A DNA stretch of 64,000 bases, from positions 310,001 to 374,000 of the forward strand of contig NZ_BJLY01000003.1 in assembly GCF_006538885.1 (NCBI RefSeq), read 5' to 3'. Position numbers and translations under genes: made by a program. Positions within the stretch are counted from its first letter, which is position 1. Each line of letters begins with the position of its first letter. The stretch is from Gluconobacter roseus NBRC 3990 (GTDB lineage Bacteria > Pseudomonadota > Alphaproteobacteria > Acetobacterales > Acetobacteraceae). Below are positions 1 through 8,816 of the stretch, one piece after another. Below the pieces are notes generated by a model, which made no database searches, had not been told where the DNA came from, and saw only the letters and a list, made by a program, of their open reading frames with translations.

Positions 1-293
1 TGCAGGTTGGCCGGTGCCCGGAACACGACGACGTCTCCGCGGCGGGGGCGGTGGCCGAAGAGGCGTCCTCCGCTGCTGTCATGCGGTTTCAGGGCATTAC
101 CAAAGGGCAGATTGGCCGTGCTGAGACCATAGGAAGGCACAACAACGCCGATCTGGTCCCCGATCATCAGCGTGGGCTCCATGGAGGCCGAGGGCACGAT
201 GTAGGCGGCGGCAAGGGCGCTGTGAATGGTCAGGAGGCCCAGAAGGACAGGCAGGCAGGACAGGATGTCTCGGGCGAACTTACGCAGGGTCAT
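1..293 (-). CDS. lepB: Signal peptidase I, N-terminal part (runs off left edge)
   Basis: Inner-membrane serine protease that removes signal peptides from exported proteins. Only the first 97 codons are present. The translation has a short hydrophobic N-terminal anchor (about residues 10-32), then the family box SASMEPTLMIGD with the nucleophilic serine at residue 37, and further on RRGDVVVFRAP, a second conserved block. The part with the catalytic lysine lies outside the window. The ATG at 293 follows a GGAG about 10 bases upstream. The gene lies beyond the etfA terminator (371-407), so it is probably transcribed separately. The family call is secure from the serine box. Confidence 0.9.
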   Translation of the reverse strand, partial: MTLRKFARDILSCLPVLLGLLTIHSALAAAYIVPSASMEPTLMIGDQIGVVVPSYGLSTANLPFGNALKPHDSSGGRLFGHRPRRGDVVVFRAPANL

Positions 294-370
294 GATGGGT
301 GTCTCCGTGCCTTGGAGAGTGCCTCATGGGCGCCGGAGAGCCAGTTAAACCTCTGTCAGGTCCTGTCATG

Positions 371-407
371 AAAAAAGGGGCGTCCCGTCATGGGGCGCCC
401 CTTTTTT
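371..407 (-). terminator. Rho-independent terminator after etfA
   Basis: A perfect 12-bp inverted repeat pairs 371-382 (AAAAAAGGGGCG) with 396-407 (CGCCCCTTTTTT), and its loop contains a further CCC/GGG pairing. The A-run becomes a U-run on the minus strand, directly after the etfA stop codon at 430. The element is symmetric and could stop transcription from either side. Confidence 0.9.
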
Positions 408-429
408 GCCGTTTCAGGAACAGGACGCC

Positions 430-1335
430 TTACAGCGCCTTTTCAAGTTCCGGCAGGACTTCAAACAGATCGCCCACGATACCGTAATCGGCGACCTTGA
501 AGATCGGCGCTTCCGGATCGGCATTGATCGCCACGATGACGCGGCTGTCCTTCATGCCGGCCAGATGCTGGATCGCCCCCGACAGGCCCACGGCGATGTA
601 GAGTTCCGGCGCCACAATCTTGCCGGTCTGTCCGACCTGCATCTCGTTCGGGGCAAAGCCGGAATCCACAGCCGCACGCGATGCGCCAATGGCGGCGTTC
701 AGCTTGTCAGCGATGGGTTCAAGCAGTTTGAAGTTCGCAGCGTCCTTCATGCCCTTGCCGCCGGAAATCACCACGCGGGCGGATTCCAGTTCCGGACGGT
801 CGGATGCGGAAAGCTCGACCTTCACGAAGACGGATTTCTCGCTGGCCGGAGCCTCGACCGTCTCGATGGCAGCGGAGCCACCCTCGGCCGCAACCGGATC
901 GAAATTGGAGCCGCGGATCGTCAGCACCTTGATGCTGTCGGAAGAGCGGACCGTTGCCAGGGCATTGCCAGCATAGATCGGGCGCACGAACGTGTCGGCG
1001 TCCTTGATCTCGACCACATCCGGGATCGGCTGCACGTCCAGCAGGCCCGCCAGACGCGGCAGGATGTTTTTGCCGGTGGCGGAGGCTGCGGCCACGATGT
1101 GGCTGTAGTCCTTCGCGCGGGCCGCCAGCAGGTCGGCAGCGGGCTCGGCCAGATCGTTGACCAGACCCGGCACGCTGAGGACGCGCGTCACACCCGGCAG
1201 GGCGGCAGCTGCTTCAGCACCGTCTCCGAAAACGATGGCATCGACGGTACCGAAGCGGGCGGCTGCGGCAACGGCCGAGCGGGAAGCCTGACGGACCGAG
1301 CCGTTCTCGACTTCAACCAGAACAAGAGCGGTCAT
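430..1335 (-). CDS. etfA: Electron transfer flavoprotein, alpha subunit
   Basis: Alpha subunit (301 aa) of the FAD-containing heterodimer that takes electrons from acyl-CoA and related dehydrogenases and passes them to ETF-quinone oxidoreductase. The start [11 protein letters not shown] and the C-terminal FAD-binding half, with [19 protein letters not shown] (about residues 190-208) and [16 protein letters not shown] (about 250-265), are typical, and the length is normal. The ATG overlaps the etfB stop by one base (TGATG), which implies translational coupling. The partner subunit is directly upstream and the membrane acceptor lies further up the same strand. Confidence 0.96.
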   Translation of the reverse strand: MTALVLVEVENGSVRQASRSAVAAAARFGTVDAIVFGDGAEAAAALPGVTRVLSVPGLVNDLAEPAADLLAARAKDYSHIVAAASATGKNILPRLAGLLDVQPIPDVVEIKDADTFVRPIYAGNALATVRSSDSIKVLTIRGSNFDPVAAEGGSAAIETVEAPASEKSVFVKVELSASDRPELESARVVISGGKGMKDAANFKLLEPIADKLNAAIGASRAAVDSGFAPNEMQVGQTGKIVAPELYIAVGLSGAIQHLAGMKDSRVIVAINADPEAPIFKVADYGIVGDLFEVLPELEKAL

Positions 1336-2084
1336 CAGATCACCTTCGCTTCTGTCTTGAGCTTCTCGACCAGTTCGGCCGCGCTGTTCACCTTCACGCC
1401 TTCCTTGCGCTCGGACGGCTCGGCCACGGAGACCACCGTCAGGCGCGAGGCCGTATCGACGCCGAGGCTGTCGATTTCGATCGTCTCAAGCGGCTTCTTG
1501 CGGGCCTTCATGATGTTCGGCAGGGACGCATAGCGCGGCTCGTTGAGGCGCAGATCCGCCGTGATCACGGCCGGGAGCGTGAGAGACACGACTTCCGTAC
1601 CACCGTCGATTTCGCGGGCGACTTCGACGCGACCATCGGCAACCGTCACGGCACTTGCGAACGTGCCCTGCGGCCAGCCAAGCTTGGCGGCCAGGATCTG
1701 GCCCGTGGCGTTCATGTCGTCGTCGATTGCCTGCTTGCCCATGCAGATCAGGCCGGCTTCCTCGCGCGTGGCGATGGCCTTGAGCACGTTGGCCACGGCG
1801 CGCGGCTCAAGCGTCTCGTCCGTGCGGACGAGAATGGCGCGGTCCGCACCCATGGCCATGGCCGTACGCAGAACGTCCTGCGCGGCCTGTGCGCCAATGG
1901 TCACGGCCACGACTTCTTTTGCGGCGCCCTTTTCACGCAGGCGTACCGCTTCTTCGACCGCGATTTCGTCGAACGGATTCATGGACATTTTCACGCCCTG
2001 CGTTTCGACACCGCTGCCATCGGCCGCTACACGTACCTTGACGTTGTAATCGACCACCCGTTTGACTGGGACCAGAACTTTCAT
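1335..2084 (-). CDS. etfB: Electron transfer flavoprotein, beta subunit
   Basis: Beta subunit (249 aa) of ETF, which binds AMP and docks with the dehydrogenases. The start [18 protein letters not shown] is the family N-terminus, so I chose the ATG at 2084. In-frame ATGs also exist at 2090 and 2114 but would add non-conserved residues. The core has [19 protein letters not shown] near residue 35 and a C-terminal [15 protein letters not shown] block. It is the first gene of the etfBA pair. A 106-base gap separates it from the ETF-QO gene upstream on the same strand, so cotranscription is possible but not shown. Confidence 0.95.
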   Translation of the reverse strand: MKVLVPVKRVVDYNVKVRVAADGSGVETQGVKMSMNPFDEIAVEEAVRLREKGAAKEVVAVTIGAQAAQDVLRTAMAMGADRAILVRTDETLEPRAVANVLKAIATREEAGLICMGKQAIDDDMNATGQILAAKLGWPQGTFASAVTVADGRVEVAREIDGGTEVVSLTLPAVITADLRLNEPRYASLPNIMKARKKPLETIEIDSLGVDTASRLTVVSVAEPSERKEGVKVNSAAELVEKLKTEAKVI

Positions 2085-2190
2085 CGTCATCTTTCGCTGC
2101 TGTCGCCGCCACAAAAACGGGCGCTACCGTAGCGGGACTGACTGAAAAAGTCACATTCCGCTCCGGATGCGCCCGTCTGCGGGAAGAAAT

Positions 2191-3831
2191 TCACATCCCG
2201 ACGGGATAGTTCGGACCACCGCCGCCTTCGGGCGTGCACCATTCGATGTTCTGCGTCGGGTCCTTGATGTCACAGGTTTTGCAGTGCACGCAGTTCTGGG
2301 CGTTGATCCGGAGCTGCCAGGCGTTTTCGCCCGTCTGTTCCTGTTCATACACCCCGGCCGGGCAGTAACGGCTTTCCGGCGAATCGAATACGTCATGATT
2401 GACGGTGCGCCAGATGGCTTCGTTGCGCAGCTTGAGGTGAACCGGCTGGTTTTCCTCGTGGTTCGTACCGCTCAGAAAGACCGAACTGACACGGTCGAAG
2501 GTAATCTTCCCGTCAGGCTTGGGATATTCGATCTTCTTGCACAGTGAGGCCGGGCGCAGCGTTTCGTTGTCGGCATGCGGATGATGCAGCGTCCAGGGGG
2601 CACGGCCGCGCAGGATCATGCTGTCGATGCCGGCATAGATCGCGCCGAGCTTCATGCCCCACTTCGCGAAGGCCGGGCGAATGTTTCGGACATCGCGCAG
2701 TTCGGACCACAGCCAGGACTGACGGACACGCGCCGTCATGCTGGCGGCTTCCTTCTTGTCCTTTTCTAGAGCCTCGGCCACGGCTTCGGCTGCGATCATG
2801 CCGGACTTCATGGCCGTGTGCGTGCCCTTGATCTTGGGCACATTCAGGAAGCCCGCCGAATCACCAGCCAGCACACCACCCGGGAAGGTCAGGCGCGGAA
2901 TGGACTGGAAACCGCCTTCGGACAGGGCGCGTGCGCCGTAGATCAGACGCTTGCCGCCCTCGAAATGTTCCCGGAAGGCCGGGTGCAGCTTGGTGCGCTG
3001 CATTTCCTCGAACGGGGACAGATAGGTGTTGGCGTAATCGAGGCCGGTCACGAAGCCGAAGCTGACCAGATTTTCCCCGAAATGATAGAGCCAGGCACCA
3101 CCATAGGTGTGGTCGTCGAGCGGCCAGCCGAAGCTGTGCTGCACGAGGCCGGGACGGTGCTTTTCCGCTGGAATTTCCCAGACTTCCTTGACGCCGAGGC
3201 CATAGGTCTGCGGATCGACGCCCTTGCGCAGGCCAAAACGCTTCATGGCATGGCCGGTCAGGGAGCCGCGTGCGCCCTCGGTCAGGATGGTCTGCTTGGC
3301 GCGCAGGATCATGCCGGGCGTGAAGTTCGGCCCGTGCTCGCCATTGCGCTCAATGCCCATGTCACCTGTGATGACGCCGGCCACACGGTTGTCTTCAATG
3401 AACAGTTCTGCGCCCGAGAAGCCCGGATAGATTTCCACGCCAAGGGTCTCGGCCTGCTCGCCGAGCCAGCGGCAGACTTCGCCGAGCGAGACGACATAGT
3501 TCCCGTGATTGGCCATCTGCGGCATCACGCGATCCAGATACGGCACCTCGAACGAGCGCGTTTCGGTCAGGAACAGCATCCGCTCTTCCGTCACCTGCGT
3601 GCGCAGCGGGGCGTCCAGATCGCGCCAGTTCGGCAGAAGTTCGTCGAGGGTGCGCGGCTCGATCACGGCGCCCGAGACAATATGGGCGCCGATCTCGCTG
3701 CCTTTTTCGATCAGGCAGATGCCCGCATCCGGCATCAGCTGTTTCAGGCGGATCGCGGCGGACAGACCGGCGGGACCGCCACCGACCACCACGACATCGA
3801 ATTCCATTTCTTCGCGTTCGATCTGGGTCAT
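2191..3831 (-). CDS. Electron transfer flavoprotein-ubiquinone oxidoreductase
   Basis: Membrane-associated FAD and iron-sulfur protein (546 aa) that takes electrons from reduced ETF and delivers them to ubiquinone. The dinucleotide-binding motif VVVVGGGPAGLSAAIRLKQL is at the N-terminus. The C-terminus carries the ferredoxin-like cysteines CVHCKTC and, about ten residues on, IEWCTPEGGGGP, which ligate the 4Fe-4S cluster. The length equals that of bacterial and mitochondrial ETF-QO. It sits between trmB (38 bases upstream) and etfBA (106 bases downstream) on the same strand, so the electron donor and acceptor of one short chain are encoded together. Confidence 0.96.
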   Translation of the reverse strand: MTQIEREEMEFDVVVVGGGPAGLSAAIRLKQLMPDAGICLIEKGSEIGAHIVSGAVIEPRTLDELLPNWRDLDAPLRTQVTEERMLFLTETRSFEVPYLDRVMPQMANHGNYVVSLGEVCRWLGEQAETLGVEIYPGFSGAELFIEDNRVAGVITGDMGIERNGEHGPNFTPGMILRAKQTILTEGARGSLTGHAMKRFGLRKGVDPQTYGLGVKEVWEIPAEKHRPGLVQHSFGWPLDDHTYGGAWLYHFGENLVSFGFVTGLDYANTYLSPFEEMQRTKLHPAFREHFEGGKRLIYGARALSEGGFQSIPRLTFPGGVLAGDSAGFLNVPKIKGTHTAMKSGMIAAEAVAEALEKDKKEAASMTARVRQSWLWSELRDVRNIRPAFAKWGMKLGAIYAGIDSMILRGRAPWTLHHPHADNETLRPASLCKKIEYPKPDGKITFDRVSSVFLSGTNHEENQPVHLKLRNEAIWRTVNHDVFDSPESRYCPAGVYEQEQTGENAWQLRINAQNCVHCKTCDIKDPTQNIEWCTPEGGGGPNYPVGM

Positions 3832-3869
3832 GATGTCAGGAAACTCGCTGAATAACAGGGTTGGAGAGT

Positions 3870-4565
3870 TCAGGGACGGCGTGTGAAAGTCCAGTAGAAC
3901 GGTACGCGCCCTTCGCGGAAGGCCTTGGCCTCATAACGCGTGGGCGACCAGCCTTCGGGACGTTCCTTGGCCGGGGGGGGCGCATCGAACAGGTCCTGCT
4001 GGCCCATCACTTCCGTGACCCATTCCTGATAGACAGGATGGTCACTGGCGACGCGCCAGATGGCGCCGGGTTTCAGGACGCGGTGCATCTGTCGAATGTT
4101 TTCCGGATGCACGAAGCGGCGCTTGGCGTGCCGGGCCTTGGGCCACGGGTCCGGGAACATCAGATACGCCCGGTCCAGACACGCATCGGGCATGTCCTTG
4201 AGCAGCAGGCGGGCATCTTCGGCCCAGATGCGGAAATGGGGCGGCGGCGTGGCCGTGTCTTCCTCGCCTTCGGGCACGAGGCGCGAAAGCAGGGAGCACA
4301 GACCGTTCTCGAAAACCTCGGAGGCGATATAGCCGACATCCGGGTTCAGTTCGGACTGGCCGATGGCATGTTCGCCGCCGCCAAAACCGATTTCGAGAAA
4401 GACGCGCGAAACCGCATCGGAGAATCCCGCAGCGGGATTCTCCGGTGAGGTAAAGGAAAGCCGGGGCAGCGCCTTCTCAAGAAGGTGCTGCTGCCGGGCC
4501 CGGAGCGGATGGCCGCGCTGGCGGCCGTAAAGCCGCTCCGGCTGGGGTTTGAGAGACTCGACCAG
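3870..4565 (-). CDS. trmB: tRNA (guanine-N7-)-methyltransferase, apparent CTG start
   Basis: SAM-dependent enzyme that makes m7G at position 46 of tRNA. In the frame I read LYGRQRGHPLRARQQHLLEK, then the SAM motif FLEIGFGGGEH, and in the C-terminal half DRAYLMFPDPWPKARHAKRR, the family signature. No ATG, GTG or TTG occurs in frame between the metK stop (4581-4583, same frame) and the SAM motif. The first such codon is a GTG at 4277, which would delete the active site. The only near-cognate codon is CTG at 4565, 15 bases past the metK stop. It gives 231 residues, a normal family length. There is no clear ribosome-binding site, so translation is probably coupled to metK. Function is sure; the start is inferred. 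Confidence 0.85.
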   Translation of the reverse strand: MVESLKPQPERLYGRQRGHPLRARQQHLLEKALPRLSFTSPENPAAGFSDAVSRVFLEIGFGGGEHAIGQSELNPDVGYIASEVFENGLCSLLSRLVPEGEEDTATPPPHFRIWAEDARLLLKDMPDACLDRAYLMFPDPWPKARHAKRRFVHPENIRQMHRVLKPGAIWRVASDHPVYQEWVTEVMGQQDLFDAPPPAKERPEGWSPTRYEAKAFREGRVPFYWTFTRRP

Positions 4566-4580
4566 GGGTTTTCTGCCAGA

Positions 4581-5765
<1,185 letters not shown>

Positions 5766-5799
5766 TCAGGGACCTCGCAGGGAATGAGTGGTGAGAAGG

Positions 5800-5831
5800 G
5801 CCACAGGGTGTCTTGGCAGACAGGCTGTGGC
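5800..5831 (-). promoter_or_regulatory. Two-tier hairpin in the metK leader
   Basis: On the minus strand the leader reads GCCACAG, CC, TGTCT, GCCA, AGACA, CC, CTGTGGC. This forms a 7-bp outer stem and a 5-bp inner stem separated by a symmetric CC/CC internal loop with a 4-base apex. All 12 pairs are Watson-Crick. It ends 34 bases before the GTG start and no U-run follows, so it is not a classical terminator. A role in controlling metK is inferred from position. I do not recognise a known SAM riboswitch consensus here. Confidence 0.5.
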
Positions 5832-6066
5832 ATTCAGGGAGGGGACGGCTTGGCGGAATTGGGCGCAAGGGTCAAGGGGCTGCGTGAAGGCTGAACGCGG
5901 TTTTCTGCGGGAAAGTCCCGGAAACCGGCTACAAATCACAAAAAAGAGATCGTAGGCACCCGTTTCATTTTTCAACGACACCGTCCATGCTGCGTTCGTG
6001 TTCCCGCGACCCTTGTTGCCCGTCACGGGTGCGGTCCCGGGAAAAACAGAGTTTGAGGCATTCGGA

Positions 6067-6855
6067 ATGTCGAAGAAGTTTAACGGTAAAGTCTGTCTGG
6101 TCGCCGGCGCGGGTGGCAATATCGGTCTTGCGACCGCCCTTCGTCTGGCAGAAGAGGGCACGGCCATCGCCCTTCTGGACATGAACCGCGAGGCCCTGGA
6201 AAAGGCGGAAGCCTCCGTCCGTGAAAAGGGTGTCGAGGCCCGCTCCTATGTCTGTGACGTCACGTCCGAAGAGGCCGTGATCGGGACGGTGGATACCGTG
6301 GTCCGGGACTTCGGGAAGATCGACTTCCTGTTCAACAATGCCGGCTATCAGGGCGCCTTTGCCCCCGTGCAGGACTACCCGTCAGACGATTTCGCGCGCG
6401 TGCTGACGATCAACGTCACGGGCGCCTTTCATGTTCTGAAAGCTGTCTCGCGCCAGATGATCACGCAGAACTACGGTCGTGTGGTCAACACCGCCAGCAT
6501 GGCTGGTGTGAAGGGACCGCCGAACATGGCTGCCTATGGCGCGTCCAAGGGTGCCATCATTGCCCTGACCGAAACAGCCGCGCTGGATCTCGCCCCCTAC
6601 AACATCCGCGTGAACGCCATCAGTCCCGGCTACATGGGGCCCGGCTTCATGTGGGAGCGTCAGGTCGAGCTTCAGGCCAAGGTCGGAAGCCAGTATTTCT
6701 CCACCGATCCCAAGGTCGTAGCCCAGCAGATGATCGGCAGCGTCCCGATGCGCCGCTATGGCGACATCAACGAGATTCCCGGTGTGGTGGCGTTCCTGCT
6801 GGGGGATGATTCCAGCTTCATGACGGGGGTGAACCTGCCGATTGCTGGTGGTTGA
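6067..6855 (+). CDS. xdh: Xylitol dehydrogenase, short-chain dehydrogenase family
   Basis: Cytoplasmic SDR enzyme (262 aa) that interconverts xylitol and D-xylulose with NAD(H). The sequence closely resembles the G. oxydans xylitol dehydrogenase I remember. The catalytic residues are Ser144, Tyr157 and Lys161 (YGASK). The C-terminal tail LPIAGG is typical. The cofactor loop reads AGAGGNIG, with alanine where most SDRs have threonine in TGxxxGxG. I chose the ATG at 6067 because MSKKFNGK is the family N-terminus; an in-frame ATG at 5998 would add 23 unconserved residues. The gene stands alone on the plus strand, divergent from metK, and is followed by a twin-hairpin element. Confidence 0.92.
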   Translation: MSKKFNGKVCLVAGAGGNIGLATALRLAEEGTAIALLDMNREALEKAEASVREKGVEARSYVCDVTSEEAVIGTVDTVVRDFGKIDFLFNNAGYQGAFAPVQDYPSDDFARVLTINVTGAFHVLKAVSRQMITQNYGRVVNTASMAGVKGPPNMAAYGASKGAIIALTETAALDLAPYNIRVNAISPGYMGPGFMWERQVELQAKVGSQYFSTDPKVVAQQMIGSVPMRRYGDINEIPGVVAFLLGDDSSFMTGVNLPIAGG

Positions 6856-6866
6856 TTGGGGGGTGT

Positions 6867-6906
6867 CCGGGCTCTGCCCGGGCCCGGCAGGGATCTTGAT
6901 CCCTGC
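6867..6906. repeat. GC-rich twin-hairpin element, likely terminator
   Basis: Two adjacent palindromes lie between the convergent xdh and dapB genes: CCGGGC-TCT-GCCCGG (6867-6881) and a 9-bp arm pair GCAGGGATC/GATCCCTGC (6887-6895 with 6898-6906). The second is followed by a short T-run (6911-6915) on the plus strand. GC-rich tandem hairpins of this general kind recur downstream of genes in Acetobacteraceae. Assignment to a dispersed family is from memory, as only this copy of the GC-rich type is seen in the window. Confidence 0.6.
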
Positions 6907-6919
6907 ACCCTGTTTTAAG

Positions 6920-7666
6920 TTAGCGTTTTAAGGCGTCGGCCATTGTGTAGAGGCCGGCGGGGCGTCCGGCCAACCATCTTGCGGCCAGCAGGGCGCCTCT
7001 TGCGAAGACCCTGCGGTCCAGGGCGCGGTGGGACAGGGTGATCTGCTCATCCGCCGCCATCAGAACGAGATCATGTTCGCCCACGATCTGCCCGCCGCGC
7101 AGGGAGGCGAATCCGATCGCGCCATCCGGACGTCGGCCGTTCTGGTCGGTCCGGGCCACGTCCTCGAAATTGACTCCACGCCCTTCCGCTACAGCCCGGC
7201 CAATCGCCAGTGCCGTGCCGGATGGCGCGTCCAGTTTCTGGCGGTGATGAACCTCCAGGATTTCCGCATCATAATCTGGCAGCCCCGCCCCAAGCTGCCG
7301 CGCCAGTTCCAGAAACAGCGTCAGCGCCGGTGAGAAATTGGCGGCCTGAAGAACGGGAATATGCTGCGCCGCCGCGTTCACGGCATCCTGCGCGCCCTGA
7401 TCGAGCCCCGTCGTCCCCAGAACCCAGGCGCATCCGGCCTGTGCGAAGGCTGTCGCATGAGCCGGCACGGTCGAAGCATGGCTGACATCGATCACGACAT
7501 CGCAGCTTTTCGCGAGCGCGGCGGGATCAGTCGTGATGTTGCGCTGGGCGTCTGCGGTGCGCGAAAGGCCGCCGACGAGGGCGTCCCCGGCCTCTTCGGC
7601 ACAGAGCGTTCCAAGCCGGCCCGTAATGCCGGCGATACCAATGCGGGGAGCGGAAATCAGGGTCAT
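6920..7666 (-). CDS. dapB: 4-hydroxy-tetrahydrodipicolinate reductase
   Basis: Second committed enzyme of the diaminopimelate/lysine pathway; it reduces the DapA product with NAD(P)H. The protein (248 aa) starts with the nucleotide loop GIAGITGRLG (about residues 10-19). Further features are WVLGTTGLD and the substrate block EVHHRQKLDAPSGTAL (about residues 145-160), which includes the catalytic histidine pair and the lysine. It lies 24 bases downstream of the HxlR regulator gene on the same strand and could be cotranscribed with it, although the functions are unrelated. Confidence 0.96.
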   Translation of the reverse strand: MTLISAPRIGIAGITGRLGTLCAEEAGDALVGGLSRTADAQRNITTDPAALAKSCDVVIDVSHASTVPAHATAFAQAGCAWVLGTTGLDQGAQDAVNAAAQHIPVLQAANFSPALTLFLELARQLGAGLPDYDAEILEVHHRQKLDAPSGTALAIGRAVAEGRGVNFEDVARTDQNGRRPDGAIGFASLRGGQIVGEHDLVLMAADEQITLSHRALDRRVFARGALLAARWLAGRPAGLYTMADALKR

Positions 7667-7690
7667 GGTCGGTCCATCAGAACGAAAAAA

Positions 7691-8116
7691 TCAGGTGTTG
7701 GCGTCAAGCCGGGCATCGAAACGGGCACGGGCCGCCTCGATTTCGGGACGGTTCGACAGCGCCCACTGACCGAAGGCTTCGGTCAGCGTCCACAGCGATT
7801 CCCCGAGCGTCGTCAGCTCATAATCCACGCGCGGCGGAGTCGTCGGTGTGACGGTCCGCAGGACGAGGCCGTCGCGTTCCAGATTGCGCAGGGTCAGGGT
7901 CAGCATCCGCTGTGAAATCCCGTCGATCGCACGGCGCAGTTCGCTGAAACGGTGCGGCCCGCGCCCGAGCGACTTGACGATCAGGATGCTCCACTTGTCC
8001 GTCGTGCGCGCCAGAATGGAGCGGATGACGGCACAGGCATCGCTGTTCTGCGTGCAGTCTGGCGGGGATGGAGACGCAGTGGGGGATTGGGTAGTCTCGC
8101 TGATGCGAACATCCAT
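7691..8116 (-). CDS. HxlR-family winged-helix transcriptional regulator
   Basis: DNA-binding regulator (141 aa) of the HxlR/YodB type, which often senses electrophiles, quinones or redox stress. The HxlR core is visible from about residue 28: CAVIRSILARTTDKWSIL, then FSELRRAIDGISQRMLT and DYELTTLGESLW. Two cysteines are present, one in the N-terminal tail (PDCTQNSDAC) and one just before the core; YodB-like proteins use such an N-terminal cysteine as sensor. It is divergent from azoR with 91 bases between the starts, the usual arrangement for a repressor and its quinone-reductase target. That regulatory link is inferred. Confidence 0.9.
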   Translation of the reverse strand: MDVRISETTQSPTASPSPPDCTQNSDACAVIRSILARTTDKWSILIVKSLGRGPHRFSELRRAIDGISQRMLTLTLRNLERDGLVLRTVTPTTPPRVDYELTTLGESLWTLTEAFGQWALSNRPEIEAARARFDARLDANT

Positions 8117-8160
8117 GTGCCTATGGCTCCGGAATGTGCCTTCTTGCGGCGGGGTTCAAA

Positions 8161-8195
8161 GGTTCCTTATCTGGTGCTGGTTACGATCAGGAACC
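8161..8195. promoter_or_regulatory. Inverted repeat in the azoR promoter/leader
   Basis: Perfect 7-base arms GGTTCCT (8161-8167) and AGGAACC (8189-8195) are separated by 21 bases and end 12 bases before the azoR ATG. The position, between the divergent HxlR gene and azoR and next to the azoR start, fits a repressor operator. The repeat could also fold as a leader hairpin covering the ribosome-binding region. Confidence 0.45.
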
Positions 8196-8207
8196 GGAAA
8201 GATCAAA

Positions 8208-8816
8208 ATGAAACTTCTCCACATCGATTCCAGCATCCTTGGTGACAGCTCCGCCAGCCGTCACGTCAGTGCCGCCGCTGTCGCGCAGTTCCGCAAGAAA
8301 GATCCGTCCGTCGAGGTCATTTCCCTCGACCTCGCCAGCGATCCGCTGCCGCATCTGGATGTCGAAGCGCTGTCCTGGCTCGGCAAGGACCTGACGCCGG
8401 ATGTTTCGGGCCGTCCCGAACTGATCGCTGGCGCAAATGCCCTGAAGGACTTCAAGGCCGCGGACATCGTTGTCATTGGCGTGCCGATGTACAACCTGTC
8501 GATTCCCAGCCAGCTCAAGGCCTGGATCGACCGTATCATGGTGGCGGGCCAGACGTTCCGTTACACGTCCGGCGGCGGGATCAAAGGTCTGGCCAATGGC
8601 AAGAAGGTCGTGCTCGCCGTGGCCCGTGGCGGCCTCTATGGCGAAGGCTCTCCGGCCGCATCCTTTGAGCATCAGCTCAGCTATCTGAAATCCGTATTCG
8701 CCATGATCGGCATCACGGACCTTACCGTGATCGAGGCCGAGGGCCTTGCCACGAACGGTGGCGCCGACCGTGCCCGCATCCTGTCGGACGCGGAACAGAA
8801 GGCCAGCGCGCTTTAA
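8208..8816 (+). CDS. azoR: FMN-dependent NADH:quinone reductase / azoreductase
   Basis: Flavodoxin-fold FMN enzyme (202 aa) that reduces quinones and azo compounds with NADH and detoxifies electrophilic quinones. Evidence is the N-terminus MKLLHIDSSILGDSSASRHVS, with the FMN phosphate loop, then GVPMYNLSIPSQLKAWIDR near residue 90, and VLAVARGGLYGEG near 140, all characteristic of AzoR. I chose the ATG at 8208 because MKLLHIDSS is the family start. It is divergent from an HxlR regulator, its likely repressor. Its stop codon abuts the hmp stop codon with no base between them. Confidence 0.95.
   Translation: MKLLHIDSSILGDSSASRHVSAAAVAQFRKKDPSVEVISLDLASDPLPHLDVEALSWLGKDLTPDVSGRPELIAGANALKDFKAADIVVIGVPMYNLSIPSQLKAWIDRIMVAGQTFRYTSGGGIKGLANGKKVVLAVARGGLYGEGSPAASFEHQLSYLKSVFAMIGITDLTVIEAEGLATNGGADRARILSDAEQKASAL

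Noticed and set aside
406-1533. Long plus-strand frame (375 codons) opposite etfA/etfB
   Set aside because: It mirrors two well-conserved minus-strand genes, has no recognisable domain and ends in a different frame. It is a GC-rich shadow.
2818-3855. Long plus-strand frame opposite ETF-QO
   Set aside because: Antisense shadow; the minus-strand protein carries every expected motif.
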